Source: Caprimulgus europaeus
Taxonomy: Eukaryota; Chordata; Aves; Caprimulgiformes; Caprimulgidae
DNA length: 64,000 bases
Reading direction: 5' to 3'
Assembly (NCBI GenBank): GCA_907165065.1
Contig: OU015527.1
Span: 17,745,686-17,809,685, forward strand
Position 1 is the first letter of the stretch. Each line of letters opens with the position of its first letter. Below the pieces are notes generated by a model, which saw only the letters and a list, made by a program, of their open reading frames with translations, searched no databases and was not told the origin of the DNA. Below are positions 35,457 through 48,236 of this stretch, in pieces. The translations under genes were made by a program, and so were the position numbers.

Positions 35457-38400
35457 AAAACTCCCTAAATGCAATCTCTAGCACAAAAAGTCAGTAAATT
35501 ACAGTGGGGAAGAAGCTGGAAGAAGAAGAGAGAAGACTAAACATTTCTTATATGACCTATTCCTTTTTCTAAAGTGTCTGCTATGCGTATTTTTCAGACA
35601 TAGGGTGTTTGATGCACCTTTCATCCCACCCAGTTTGGCAACTCTTAGGTATCTCATAACAAAAAAGCATACATTTGAGAGGTCACTCACATCAAAGTAA
35701 GTCTGTTCTGGGTAGTATAATTACTTCAGCATTTAAGGACACCTAGTTTTAGACCCAAGAAGCTCCTGCAGCAGATTACCACATTAACTGTGATGGCCTC
35801 AAAAGAGGTCACGGAAATTTGCAAGGTCCAAAATCTGAATCACCAAATTCAAATAAGGTTTGCAGAGACAGTTTTCCAGTTTCAGACTGCTGTCTTCTGG
35901 CAGAGTAATGCTTAAATTTCCTTTGGGGCTCTTAAAATACTTCTGAAGGGAATATTTTCCCCAGGTACTCAACTATTCTTTTGGAAGAGTCCAAGTACTA
36001 ATTGCTGCAAAACACAGTCAGCAATTGTGTTTCCTGGCATAAAGGAATGGAGCAACTTATAACACAACTTGACTAGACTTTTCCAGTCTCAAGGGGAAAG
36101 ACTGTCCAGTGTTTTGAACCCTAAGTAGTCTTTTGGAGTATTTTGACTTTCCAGTCAGAGGTGGCAGTCTAATCAACCTACTCTTTTCTATAGACAGAAT
36201 GGTCTCCTATATAAAAAAAATGAGAGTAGTTGGTGTAGTTAAAGGTCTGATAAGCTGATTCCCCAGAACAAAGTAAACCAGTGAGGATCTCTGACTCCCA
36301 AGGTACTTAACCTGAACTTGGGATCTGAAGAACTTATAGCATCACAAAAATGCTTTGAAATCCACTTATCCAGTTCAAATACAGATCTCATGATCGTGGA
36401 CCACAGTGAACTGAAACAGAATGGGATTCCTCACTCCAAATTTTATGGTTCCAGCTTGCCTTCAAGTATGACTTCTATCTTCCTTTGGATCAACCACTCA
36501 ACAACTATACTTAAACATTTAATTATCTTCATTTGGTTACATTAGTTAAATGTTTTACTAAACATTGATTCCATAATTTTTACAAAATATCTATTAGGCA
36601 GGTAAATAAACATTAGGTTCCCTGTGCTACAGATGAAGGAAATGAATGTTTGAGTAATGCCATGCAGTGAGACAAGTGGCGAAACATTATTTGAAAGTCA
36701 TGACTACTTGACTTGACTTATCTGTCCTCTGGGCTGTCCTCTGCAGCTCAGAGCTTCTCATTTCTGTTTTAGTTTGCTAGACAATTTTACTAGAAGTGAT
36801 AATTTGACCTGTTTGTTTTTGATTGCTTTTCTTTCTCACTGAGGTCCATTATCATAAAGCTACATGCTAGTTCTATTCTCAGTGCAGAAAGGTACAGTGA
36901 TGCATCAGACATGCTGATTGAGAGTCTGTGAAAATGGTGGGAACCATCATACCTGGATGTTCCAGGGTTCATATAATCAGGATTTGCTCTGGAGTTTGCT
37001 CCTGGAGTAACCCTACTATGAGTGGTGCCTGGGAAGCAAAGATTTCACTGAAAAAGGAAAGACTCCTCAGTTCTGGAAAAGCATGATACGGTTGAAGAGC
37101 ACTATTACACCTTACGGCAGCTTTTAGTAACACACAGTATAGAAGAATCAACGCAGTGCTTTTAAATATGATTTGAAATAGTTTGATACTACAAATGCCT
37201 TTTCTGTTACTGTAAGATGCTTCTGTTCAGCAAAGTGCAAAACGATAGGCCCCTTATTGCCACAACAGCACTATACAGCAGTATTTTGGCTGCATCAGCA
37301 TCTTTTTTAACTTTGTAGTCCATCCCAAGGTAAAGTTTTACATACTGTAATGTCAGTGAAAAAAATGTCAGCATTTTCTGATGGTGTCAGTTGGTACCTG
37401 ATAAAATTAGAATAAGGAGGCCAGGGACTTCTGGCTGGTGTCACTCTGACATTGTCGGATTGTGGAGCCAAGGAGGAAAAGCGGACTAAATGATCACCTT
37501 CTTTACACAGTACAGTTATTTAATTCATTGCCTCTGAAGGTCTGGCAGTCATTTTCAAGTATCTAAAAGGTAAATTTGACAATGAGTTACATAGGTGGAT
37601 TTTTACTTCTGCATGTGTCCCATTATTATAAACAATAGCTCTAAAGTAATTTCTGAACTCACTGGCTACACTGGTAGGCACACTCATACATATTCACTTT
37701 TCACAGGCACTTTTTGCAATGTAAGTTCAGAGAAATTGAGTAAGGAGCTGCCTGTTCACATCTACATCGTGATTACCTGAAAATAAGTTCTGATATCATC
37801 AGAAGCTTCATTTTTTCCAAAGAATCTTGACACATAAAGACTGCTTGGGCACTGGGAGGGAAGGGTAGGAAGCAGGAAAGTGAGGGAGGTTAGTAGGTAT
37901 TCCAAACAGAGCACATATGTGAGGTTGTTAGGTTGCAATGACCAAACAATGCTGCAAAGATTGTTAGCTTTTTCCTGAATTAATTTTTGTTTCTTTGCCT
38001 GGCAGAGACTTCTTCATTCTTCTGGTAATTGTTCATATTATTCTTACTAATTAAATATGAACTAACAACGACAGTGAAAAATAAACTCAAATGACCAAGC
38101 TAATATGCTGGAAAGAATGGACGTGCTGAGCTCCACTCCTGTTCAAGATCAGGACATAGGAAGCAGCATGGAATATCTACCACTTCTTTCCAAAGACTGT
38201 TCCAAAATTTTTAATACCCTTAGTGATAATAATCCAATAAGCTTCCACAATGACGTAAAAAAATAAAGATCAGTGCAGAGAAACACTGCAGTTATAAATG
38301 CATATTTTTGTATCAGATGCTATTTAACACAGACAAAGAAAGATGCAATGTGTTCCTGATCAGCGCTCTAATTTGGGCACTGTTGCAGACATCAAGAGAA

Positions 38401-39644
38401 GCAGCTAACCACATGTCTTATTTGCTGATTTTTTCCCCGTGATAACAACGGCAGCCTTATATGGTAGAGTTTCACAACATTTCATTCTGTGTTAGGTTAG
38501 GTGATACTGATGGCTTCTAGTAAACTACAGGTGGTTAAAATGAGTTAATGTGGAAGGTACACAATATATTGTTGATCTCTGCTTAAAAATAGTGCTCAGC
38601 ATCAGCAACAGAGACTGTATTCCCAAAAATAATAACCAGGATGCTGATGGAGTTTAACAGCATGAAGAAGACAAACACAAACATGCCCTTCACTGCAGGG
38701 GCAGAACAAACCCCTGGCCGGAGGCTTGATACAGAGTCAAATAAAAATAACAGACAAAATTGACAATGGTAGACACAATTAATTTGTGTGAATATGAAGA
38801 AGGAAAATTGGAAGTTTGACCGTGACCTACAATGTTATAACAGCACACGTTTTCAGGCTTCGACTTTTCTGTCAAAGGTTATATCACATAGCAAAATAAA
38901 AGATTTAGAATTTCGCAGTAACTGCCTAAGCCTAATTTTCCAGCCTTTCCAGTTCTATTGGCTTCTCATAGATAATCAAAGACCCAATGAGTTGATCTTA
39001 GCATCTCCATGTACTGCAAATACTTTTATCTGATCTAGGAAAGGTAAAACACACTATTGCATTGAGTCAAATTTTAAATCCACCTGACAGAATAAATAGA
39101 AAATAGACTTCAAGGACTAGATTCAGCACAGTTGAGATCTGAGTAACCACTGAATGTGCCCCTCTCTCTAATCAATGATCAAGGCTAAAGGTGGAAGGAA
39201 CCATAGACTTCTAACATAACAGAATTTTTAAAAAGTACAGAGTGACAAGTATTTAAAATTGACAAATAACTTTACATATCTTTTCATTAGGTATTGTGAA
39301 ATAGTTATGAACAAGGGTTATTGAAGATGTTAAAAAACATCTTTATGAGAAACACTAGATAGATTGTTACCATAAAATAGCTTTTTCCATGTGCTATCCA
39401 CAAACAATATCCATACTGGTATAAAAAAACCATAAATATTTTGCACTGCAATATGAAATTGTAAAGAAGTCTTATTTCTAACCTCACAGGTGATTGGAGT
39501 TCCTTTTTTCCTCCTCTGTTTATTTTTCCCACATATCTGTTTAGGGCTAGCATTTACTTGAAAAAAATTTCCAGGCCAACATAAAAAAAACCCCAAACTG
39601 GACAGAATTGGTACACAGAACGTCAATAAATCCATGTAAGACTG
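35457..39644. other. AT-rich non-coding stretch
   Basis: I see no gene and no recognised repeat. Open frames are at most 111 codons (39330-39665, minus). That frame runs into LTR copy C and has no family features. Confidence 0.5.
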
Positions 39645-40041
39645 TGTCGCGCAACTAAGCAACACATGGCCTCTTGCTCACTCTTCCCCCTACCCAGTGG
39701 GATGGGGGGGAGAATCAGAACAAAAAGTTAAAATTTGTGGGTTGAGATAAGGACAGATTAATAGGACAACACAAGGAGAGAAGAAATAATAAGAATAATA
39801 CTGATAAAAGAATATAAGAAGCAAGTGATGCACAATGCAATTGCTCAGTAAGCAGAACTTCATGCCCAGCCTCTTCCCAAGCTGTGATCCATTCTCACTT
39901 GATCTAACTCCCCCAGTTTATGCTGGACATGACATCATATGGTATTGAATATCCCCTTGGCTAGTTTGGGTCAGCCATACTGGCTGAGTCCCTTCTCAGC
40001 TTCTTGTCAAAATTAACTCTATCCCAGCTGAACTGATGACA
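39645..40041 (-). mobile_element. solo LTR copy C of the same ERV family, internally shortened
   Basis: In inverted layout like copy B it begins TGTCGC, with the usual next 16 or so bases missing. It continues 'gcaactaagcaacac' (39650-39664), 'acccagtgggatgggg' (39693-39708), 'gtgggttgagataaggac' (39738-39755), 'gatgcacaatgcaattgctc' (39828-39847), 'gaatatccccttggc' (39947-39961) and 'aactctatcccagctgaa' (40015-40032). Between about 40008 and 40012 it jumps to the terminal block, skipping some 180-200 bp present in copies A, B and D. Its length of about 400 bp against about 635-655 bp shows the deletion. The TATA position has decayed. Confidence 0.85.
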
Positions 40042-40160
40042 GCTTGACATTAATAAAGGTGTCAAAGTTATTGATGAAAGACTGATGGTCAGACTTTTTG
40101 ACCCAGGTCTGTGTGGAATCATTCTCTTCTGTGAGCTGGAAGGGAGTGATATACAGAAAA

Positions 40161-40355
40161 ATAGAATCATAAAATGGTTTGGGTTGCAAGGGACCTAGAT
40201 CACCTAGTCCAACTCTTCAGCAATGGGCAGGGATATCTTTCACTAGACCAGGCTGTTAGAAGCACTATCCAGTCTGACTTAGGACACTTTCAATGATGGG
40301 ACACCTACAACTTCTCTGGGCAACTTTGTCCAGTGCTTCACTACCCTGAGGGAGA
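40161..40355 (-). mobile_element. CR1 LINE 3' end
   Basis: The + strand reads 'atagaatcataaaatggttt' (40161-40180) and 'cacctagtccaactc', then 'ctgggcaactttgtccagtg' (40317-40336) and 'ttcactaccctgagg'. This is the reverse complement of a CR1 tail. About 195 bp remain, diverged and non-coding. It lies only 120 bp from LTR copy C. Confidence 0.92.
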
Positions 40356-42731
40356 TTCTGAGGGAGAAAGTAAAAAAACATGAATTCTTTCAAACAATAA
40401 TGACAAAGTCCAGACTTTAGCTTTTAACATTAGATTGTAAGGGATAGGGATTTCCCCAGTGGAAATGTAATTAGTTTTAGAAGATTATCTTTAATAGTGT
40501 TATTAATTATATTTGTTCATTGTGTTGTAGGGAACCATTTTGTCCAGAAAAATAAATAATTTTATAGATTTGAGTATATTAAGAAATTAATAGCAACAGT
40601 TCCAGTTCTGTAATAATTTTTCCTGGAGACTCTGAGCAGATAACTGGAATAGCAGGCTATTTGACTCCCTCTGAAGACATAGAAAATTTGGTACTCTAGG
40701 CCTTGTGTATTTTTAATTATTTTATTTTTTTTTTACCTTTTGTTAGGTAATAATCAGATTGATTAATTTTCTTGTTAACAGAATTGTATTCTCGTGAACT
40801 GTAAACTACTGAGAAAAAATAATTCCCAGTCATTGGATAAATAATGTTATTAGAGGTAGAAAAAATAACGCATCCATGAACTAATGGAAATAAAACCAAT
40901 AAGCCCTGAAAACAGCAAAGGAAACATTAATTCAGTCAGTGCCCTTTCAGTTCGCCTTAGGAATCATGAGTAGCAATTTGAAATCCTGTTTTTCTCCTGG
41001 GAAGAAGTGATGCCTGGAATATGATATAGACTATACTGATCAAATAAAAAGGGAAGCCGCAGGCTAAAACAGGGAGAAAGAAGTTACAACAAAGAAAAAC
41101 AGCTAGTTGTATGAAATGACACATTTATACACCAGCAAAGTAAAATTAGAATCCTTTCCATTTACTTTATATCAGCTGCAGAAGAAAAATAGCTGTGTTA
41201 CTGAGACAGACAATAGAGTAACACAAAATAAAGGATTATTTTGAATCATCCCAGAAGACATCTTCTAAAATATGTACTTAGGTTCTGCAGATATAATAGT
41301 ATCATTGTCTAGTTTTTGGATATCAGAAAATGCTTGCAATAATCTTGAGAATATTAAAGAGTTTTAAAAAGAGAGTCTAAGCAAGAATTTGTAAGTAAAC
41401 ATCATGTCCAAAGCAATTTTCCCTTCAAAAAATTCCCCCAAACCCAAAAACCTACCAAAGAAGAATAAAAAAAAATCCTATTTTGACTGGTATGCAGTAT
41501 TTAGGCCTATACTGTCTAAAGAAAGAAGAAAGGTATACTTAATAAGTATTAGTGCTGTAGGAAACCACTGACAGTTCCACAGAACAAATGTAGGGAAAAA
41601 CTATAATACCAATGCAGATACTATCTGCTTCATGAAGTGTGACATCAGTAAGTAGCTCGTACTGTTGATTCTCCAGTAGGTACCCAGTTGGCACTTGTGG
41701 CATTAAATATTACACATAAATTCACATGGCAAGTGCAGGATGAAACTTCACACAGCAGCTGCCGTGATGCAAGTGGCATCACACCAAATCCTTGCAGAAA
41801 TGCTCAGGAGTCAGTTAAAAGCACTACACTCTCCACAACACTGTAAGACTCCTATTTGCCTTGTATTTCTGACTGTAAAGACTAGCTTTACATCAACAAT
41901 GGTTGAAACCTCATTCTTTGTATACATTTCATGAATCATTTCTGTGCTAGCAAGGTCAGGCAAACAGAGATGAGGGAAATGGTGATTTTATTTTTAGCTA
42001 CAATATCTTTGAAATGCATTGTGTACTAAACCTGTTTTATCTTCCTGTTTTATCTTCAGTCTGGCATCATGCTTCCCATAGTGAAGGAACAGTGCCTCAG
42101 ATATACTCTAAGTATTTGCATTTGCTATTAGAAAATAATGGTTCATATTATTGTATTGATAATGGAAAAAAAAAAAAAAAACAACAAAACCTATAGCACT
42201 TTGTGGAAGTTTTACAGCAAAGATGTGTTCTCAGTTCAAAATTTTTAGTAAAATGCATCAGTTTCAAATTTTAGCTCTGAAACTGATATCTCTGCTAATT
42301 AAAGAGCACCATGTAATGGGTAAGTTTGGTGGATTCATAACACAGTAGGTTTTGATGGGATCAAGCACCCAGAACAATAGGAGAACTCAAGGTCAAGATC
42401 TTACATCTACATGAAAATTTACAACGAATTTTAATTATAGATGTTTTAATCAAATTATCCAAAAGCCTAATAGAGGTCAACTTAAACAACTATTCCCATC
42501 CTTCATTGCTGTGAGACTATATATCAAGGCAGATGGCAAAAGAAATAGTCCACATCCACGTTACACTTTTGATCAGGAAGGGTGTAGTAAAACTGAGTTT
42601 TGCTCAAACCACAAAGGACATACAGGAGCTAAGATAGGTGTAGGGGGTGGTGTAGGTGAGCTATTTTTTGCCAGGCATTTCTCTTTTATTTCATAGAACA
42701 GAAAGGTAAAGAGCTTGCTATATTATATATT
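40356..42731. other. AT-rich non-coding stretch
   Basis: A run of about 15 A begins near 42167. No gene or repeat family is recognised. Confidence 0.5.
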
Positions 42732-42905
42732 TATTATATTATATTATATTATATTATATTATATTATATTATATTATATTATATTATATTATATTATATT
42801 ATATTATATTATATTATATTATATTATATTATATTATATTATATTATATTATATTATATTATATTATATTATATTATATTATATTATATTATATTATATT
42901 ATATT
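42732..42905 (+). repeat. (ATATT)n pentanucleotide microsatellite
   Basis: 174 bp of uninterrupted five-base units, about 35 copies, followed by a degenerate AT-rich continuation to about 43025. The long open frame at 42715-43029 only translates the array (a Y-Y-I-I-L repeat) and is not a gene. Confidence 0.98.
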
Positions 42906-43631
42906 TATTATATTATTAATTATATCATCTTATCTTAATTATATTATTAATAATTTTAATAATATAATTATTATGGTATTATATTATATTATCCATACAT
43001 ATATTAATATCTATCATATTATTTCCTAAGTTTCATACCCAAAATATAAACAAAATACAATTCTTTTTGTTTCTCATTGTTTTCCTCTATAAGACTCTAT
43101 GTGCAACAGGGGTGTCCACAACCTAGTAAAAGTTATAGCTAAAAATAATATTTTTAATTAATTTCTGAAGTGATCTGGGCTCTGCCAGGCAAATGACTGC
43201 TTAAGAAAATAGAATGATTTAAAGTGTAATTGGAATAATACAATTTCACAGTGAAATACAAACACAATCGTTGGCCAAATAACTGATGCTGGTCTTTCAT
43301 TCCATCACCATTTGAGTTTCTTTCCTTTTCTGAATGGAAGGGCAATTAAGTTTTAACTGAATACATTTGGCATGATATGAAATTAGATGCTATTTTTCAT
43401 AGGTCACCTACCTACTCATTACCACAAATGAGTAGTGCTCTGAAAAAAACATTCTCTTGGTTAATTTAGTGCTTCTGTTAATATTTTGTTTCCCCCTATT
43501 CAAGTTACAGTCATACTCATTGCACACAATTTAAAGTTTCCCATCAATATAGACCTGCAGATTTGCTTAGGGACTTCTGTATCAGGTGCAGCTGTGTGTT
43601 TGTGCAATACCTCTCAGCCTCACATGTTCTA
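42906..43631. other. AT-rich non-coding stretch
   Basis: The first 120 bp are degenerate ATT units from the neighbouring array. The rest shows nothing recognised. Confidence 0.45.
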
Positions 43632-43742
43632 CAGATGAAACCTGGTATCACAGAGATATTAAGGCTGAATCCTGAGGTATGTCCACACTTTTCAGGTGCC
43701 CAATTTGGGGCATATACAACCTATTTTCTCAGAATTTTAAAG
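43632..43742 (+). repeat. copy 1 of a local 111-bp repeat
   Basis: This segment aligns without gaps to 44440-44550 on the same strand. By hand count 84 of 111 bases match, 47 of the first 55. The best-kept block is 'gagatattaagg', and both copies end in 'ttaaag'. Both share an open + frame reading ITEILR-x-NPEV. Upstream of each copy is a CAG after a pyrimidine-rich piece. The family is unknown to me. Confidence 0.7.
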
Positions 43743-44439
43743 ATATTTACATTGTTTAGTAAATGCAGATGTAAGCCTCCTTGATGTCAAAGACAGCAAC
43801 AATAAGTTCTGAAATCTGTAAATCACATCACTGATGTCTCAAGCTGAGTGCTTAGAAAACAAGGAACTTCGATGGACATCAGGTAAAAGAATCAGTACCT
43901 CATCAGGGGGGACTCACTAACTACTGATTTTTAGATAGTTAAAAAAAGATATAATAAGTTGGGAAGCAGTTTAATAAACAATTGTTTATTAGGATTTACT
44001 TGCAAGCTAAGGAAATACATCATAAGAGCTAAATGTAATAGGAGATTTAATAGGCACTGTAAATGGCAATTGAATATATTTGAATAAAAAATTACTTCCT
44101 CACAGAAATAAAGGCTAATACCCACCTCTTTCTGTAAATGTGCATATGTGATTGAATATATTTGTGTGTGTTTTTGCTGCTATTCCAGTATCATATATAT
44201 GTATAAATGAATGTTTTTCTGCACATCATGTTTATTTTTCAGAATAAATCAACAAGGTACTTGGAACATCACTACAGAGCTGTGTATTTGCTTTTTAAAA
44301 ATACATATTCCAAAGTATTTATGTTTGGATCCCTAAAATTTAAGTAACTTGCAACACATATTTAGTTGTTTATTTCACATATCCAATCTGAGCAGCAGAC
44401 TTGGAGATCTGTCTAATCCACTGGAAGACACCTATTTTG

Positions 44440-44550
44440 CAGATAAATCCTGATATCACTGAGATATTAAGGCCAAATCCTGAAGTATGGCCACTTTTTT
44501 TGGGTGTTCAACTTGAAACTTCTACTGTTTGTTTTCTTAGAATATTAAAG
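44440..44550 (+). repeat. copy 2 of a local 111-bp repeat
   Basis: Partner of 43632-43742, starting 808 bp downstream. Weaker resemblance extends to the left ('gacttggagatctgtcta' against 'gacctgcagatttgctta') and possibly to the right ('tgcctagaaaacagg' against 'tgcttagaaaacaagg'). This suggests that the duplicated or inserted unit is longer than 111 bp. It lies within a 90-codon open frame (44401-44673) with no recognisable domain. Confidence 0.7.
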
Positions 44551-47500
44551 AGTCCTGCAACATTTAAAAAAACAGTGACTCGGTCACAGCCTTACAGTTT
44601 GCAAAGGAGCTGGTTTCTCTTCATCACTATATTGTGTATTTCCAGCAGGATGAGGGCTGAAGGCACAGAGTAGGCTACAGGCTAGAAACAGATAGATTAA
44701 TCTGCCTAGAAAACAGGATCCTCTGATCCAGCTGGCAAAGTAGGACTCAGAAAATGATTAACAGTTGTTTCATGTGTCTGCCAAACAACATGAGAAAGGC
44801 ATTAAATAGCCCTCCAAAGATTACAATGGGTTAGAGAGAGGCTATTGTTCGGAGTACTTGAGAATGAAAATGTATTTCTAAGTTATCAAAATTTACGACT
44901 GAAACAGGGAAAAGGAACTGACTGCTTTAGGTAGAGTTCAACATTTAAAACTGAAAGCTCTCTAGGGCTCCTCTGTTAATCATTTTCTCTAGAGAACTGA
45001 AAATAAGGGGCTACAAATGAAATAAAAGAATCCCTGCTTGCTTAACCTTCTCACTGAAGTCAAAACCATGACAAAAAAGATCTAAAAAAACCCGAAAGAC
45101 ACCACACTCAGCTGTTTGAAAGTAGCTGTAATGAGGGCTTGTAACATCTCATTAGGAAACTGTCAAACCCCAGGTTGCTTTATAAATGGACAATCATGAG
45201 CTGCAATTACAAAAGAGTGAGGAATACAGTGACAGAACCAAACATTGCGGCAGGAGAGGATAAGGTGCACAGCATGTGCTGGAAATTGAACCTGAGTTTC
45301 TTCCTTTAAGTTCTTTAGAAAAATCTTTTAAAGGAAATACTAGGGTAACTTTCATAGGCAAAGGAAGAAGAACAACATTTTAGCCACTTTCCCTATTGAG
45401 ACTGGAATCTCTGAATGACACCACCAGTATAGTAAAGGTTTCAAGTGAGAAGTTTCAGGTATTTGACCCCAAGAAAGCATCCAATGAAACGCTTACAGTT
45501 TTGGTTTAGTAACATAGTTAGCATAGGGTCAACAGTGTGATGATGAGCATATAGTTTTTACTGAGCCTACAGAACAGAAGGTATACTGGGACTTGCTAAA
45601 GTACAAAGGTAAACTTGATCAATGATTGTTAAATAAACAAAAGGTGGTAAAAAGGAGTGAATATTTAAGAAAGAAAGAAGACAGTTAATATCTAAAATCA
45701 CTTTTTCTCCATATTTTATCCACCTCAATTGCAATTTGTAATTTATTACAATTGTAATTTACTAGCAAAAGTATTTTTCTAACAAGTGAAGATTTAAGAA
45801 AAAAAGAAATGCTACTCCTCTTGCAAGAGAAATTATAATTGGTCATTCAAGGATCAAATTTCATTGTAAACCCATATGCAATCCATAGTCTCTGTACATG
45901 GTATGACAGAAACATACTCCTGGGTAAAGCTCTTGGTTCCAGGGCAACAACTTCCCATGCAGCTTGAGTAGCAGCTATATTATTTATCAAATAATAATTT
46001 GTGAGATGTCTAGCTGTCCATCAAGAATGGTCCTATAAGGAACTATTCCAAGTGCTCACTGAAATTTGGAGGGAGAAGCTACTCCATGAATGTGGTAAAG
46101 GCACTCCTTGCAAGCCTGACAGTGGTGGCAGCATACAGACCTATATGCTGCAGAAAAATGGGCCTTCCCATTTCTTAAACACCTTTATGTTATGCTGCTG
46201 ATGATGGGGACCTAACTATGAACTTTGGCTGAAAGACACCTCTTCTGCCAGAAGAGTGGCATCTTGTTTCCCTTGAGGGTCCAGTGAGATGACCAGCCAG
46301 ACAGGAGGTGCCATCACCACCAGCTGAACTCTCCAAAGCACTGTCCAAGTCACCTGCTCCTCAGAGCAGAAGAAAGCAAGCAAGTCTGTCAGCACAGGAA
46401 AGAAAGAGAAGAAGGCACTGCACACCCAAAATGAGAGTGAGCGAGTCTGCCCCTTTGGAAATGCACACCAAGGGACTGCACTAAATTTCACATTAAGCAT
46501 GTGCAAGGAGATAGCAGGAAGGAGTGAGTGCTACTGCTATTCTTGTGAGGTTGCAGTTCCAATAATTTCCTTTATTTACTAATACTCGGTACCTTGAATT
46601 TCAAAAAAATAAATTCCCAGGGGAAATAACCCTTTAAAAACAAGTAAATAATGATAAAATCTCCCATGTCACTTGATTCAACTATTATATATGACATGCT
46701 TGTGCTCACTCCTTATGTTCTAGCTAGTTTTCAATTTGTCTGACAGTTAAATTCCCTGATTTATGTGCAGAACATATTTCCTGATTAGAATAAGTTATTA
46801 GAATTTTCCCCCTGCATACAGCAAAATTAATCAGTCATAAAACCAAAGCACAAATATCACCATTTTAGACATGTTTGTGACAGTTTTTTCATACACCCTT
46901 ATTCTTTATAATTATAACTGCATTCTTTAGAAAGCTGTTGGATATTGACAATACAGAAAGCTTTCAAACATTTTGAGGCAGGGAAACTGAAAGGGAGAAA
47001 CCAGGAGCCTAAGGATTAATGCAATGTTATATAAAGCATACCTACAGCTCAGATCTCGGCCAAGTTATACATGCTCCAGTGTCTGAGGCCAGCCACAGCC
47101 CCAGGTGTTCAGAGCTCAGGTTTATGCGTTTGAATGAAGTAACTTATCTTTTTTTTTTTTTTTTCTGTAAGCCTCTGTGCATGTTTTCTCTAACACACTA
47201 GTTAGCTGCCTAGGTGGACACATGCAGTGTGGAAGAGATTAGGGACTGTTTCTGGAAATGCTGTTTATTACTGCTCTCCGGCTGAAATTAAATATTCTAA
47301 ATTTCCCGTAAATAATTTACCAGTTCTTTGAAGTGTTTTTGCCTCTATTCCTAACCTGGTAATAAATAATGTTTTTTTTAGTTTTGTGCATAGCAACTTA
47401 TATAGAAAAAGATACAAATTGATATCCAGAAAATCCTCTCTACAGAATGTGCAGAGCATAATTCCTTGCAAATTTCTGCACATTTTATTACCTCAGCATA

Positions 47501-48236
47501 TATATCATCCATCTTCCACCGTCTTTCTCTCCTTCACATCTTGTTTCTAGGTAATTTAGAAAGTATGTGTTAAATAACCTTACTCCAGAACTACAAACCT
47601 AGCTCTGTGTGACCAACCACCAAAATGTCTGTATAAATTTGAACCAACTTTTTCTTCCTAAAAATGAAAGAAGTGCATATACTTACTGATCATTTTAACG
47701 CTATAAGAGATAAAATAAACTAAACAAAAATTCCAAGCTTTCATCCTAAACAAAATACTCAAAAGTATATTTTTTTCTAGGACACAAGTTGCTGATAGCT
47801 TAAATTAGAAGCCAGTCTAAAGTCCAAATGAAATGCCCCAATTTGTTCTCTTTCGCCACTTGAGCGCATTCATAGTTAACAGTTTAACTTTCTTTATTCT
47901 GAGAAGATAGATTTTTGCAGATTACTCTCTGTCTGTCAACCAGGGAAAACTTCAAAATGTTTATGCAAACTTTTGGATATCTGGGAATCTAAAGTCCTCC
48001 TACACTAGTAGATGTTGGATTTAATCCAGTTCTTTTAATGTATGTCTGATAGGCATGCACTTATCAACAACTAGCACTCAGAGAGAGATTTTTAGAGAAA
48101 CTGGAACAAGTGACTATATATATCTCAATTCTGTTTGTGAACCATAACACAGTTCTAATGCTGGTTCAAGGCTTCTCAACAAAAACCAGGCAAAAATTAA
48201 AGAGTCACTGCCCTTGGAACAGCATGGTTTCCACAT
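44551..48236. other. non-coding stretch with a GC-richer patch
   Basis: Bases 46000-46520 are clearly GC-richer than the flanks. They hold a 96-codon minus frame (46216-46506) and a 66-codon plus frame (46001-46201), neither recognised. The remainder is AT-rich, with a T run at about 47150-47163. Confidence 0.45.

Noticed and set aside
42167..42181. A run of A that might mark the 3' end of a processed pseudogene or SINE
   Set aside because: No recognisable body lies upstream and no flanking duplication was seen; it is probably a simple A run.
42715..43029. A 104-codon open frame with a striking Y-Y-I-I-L repeat protein
   Set aside because: It only translates the ATATT microsatellite; a five-base repeat without stops stays open by construction.
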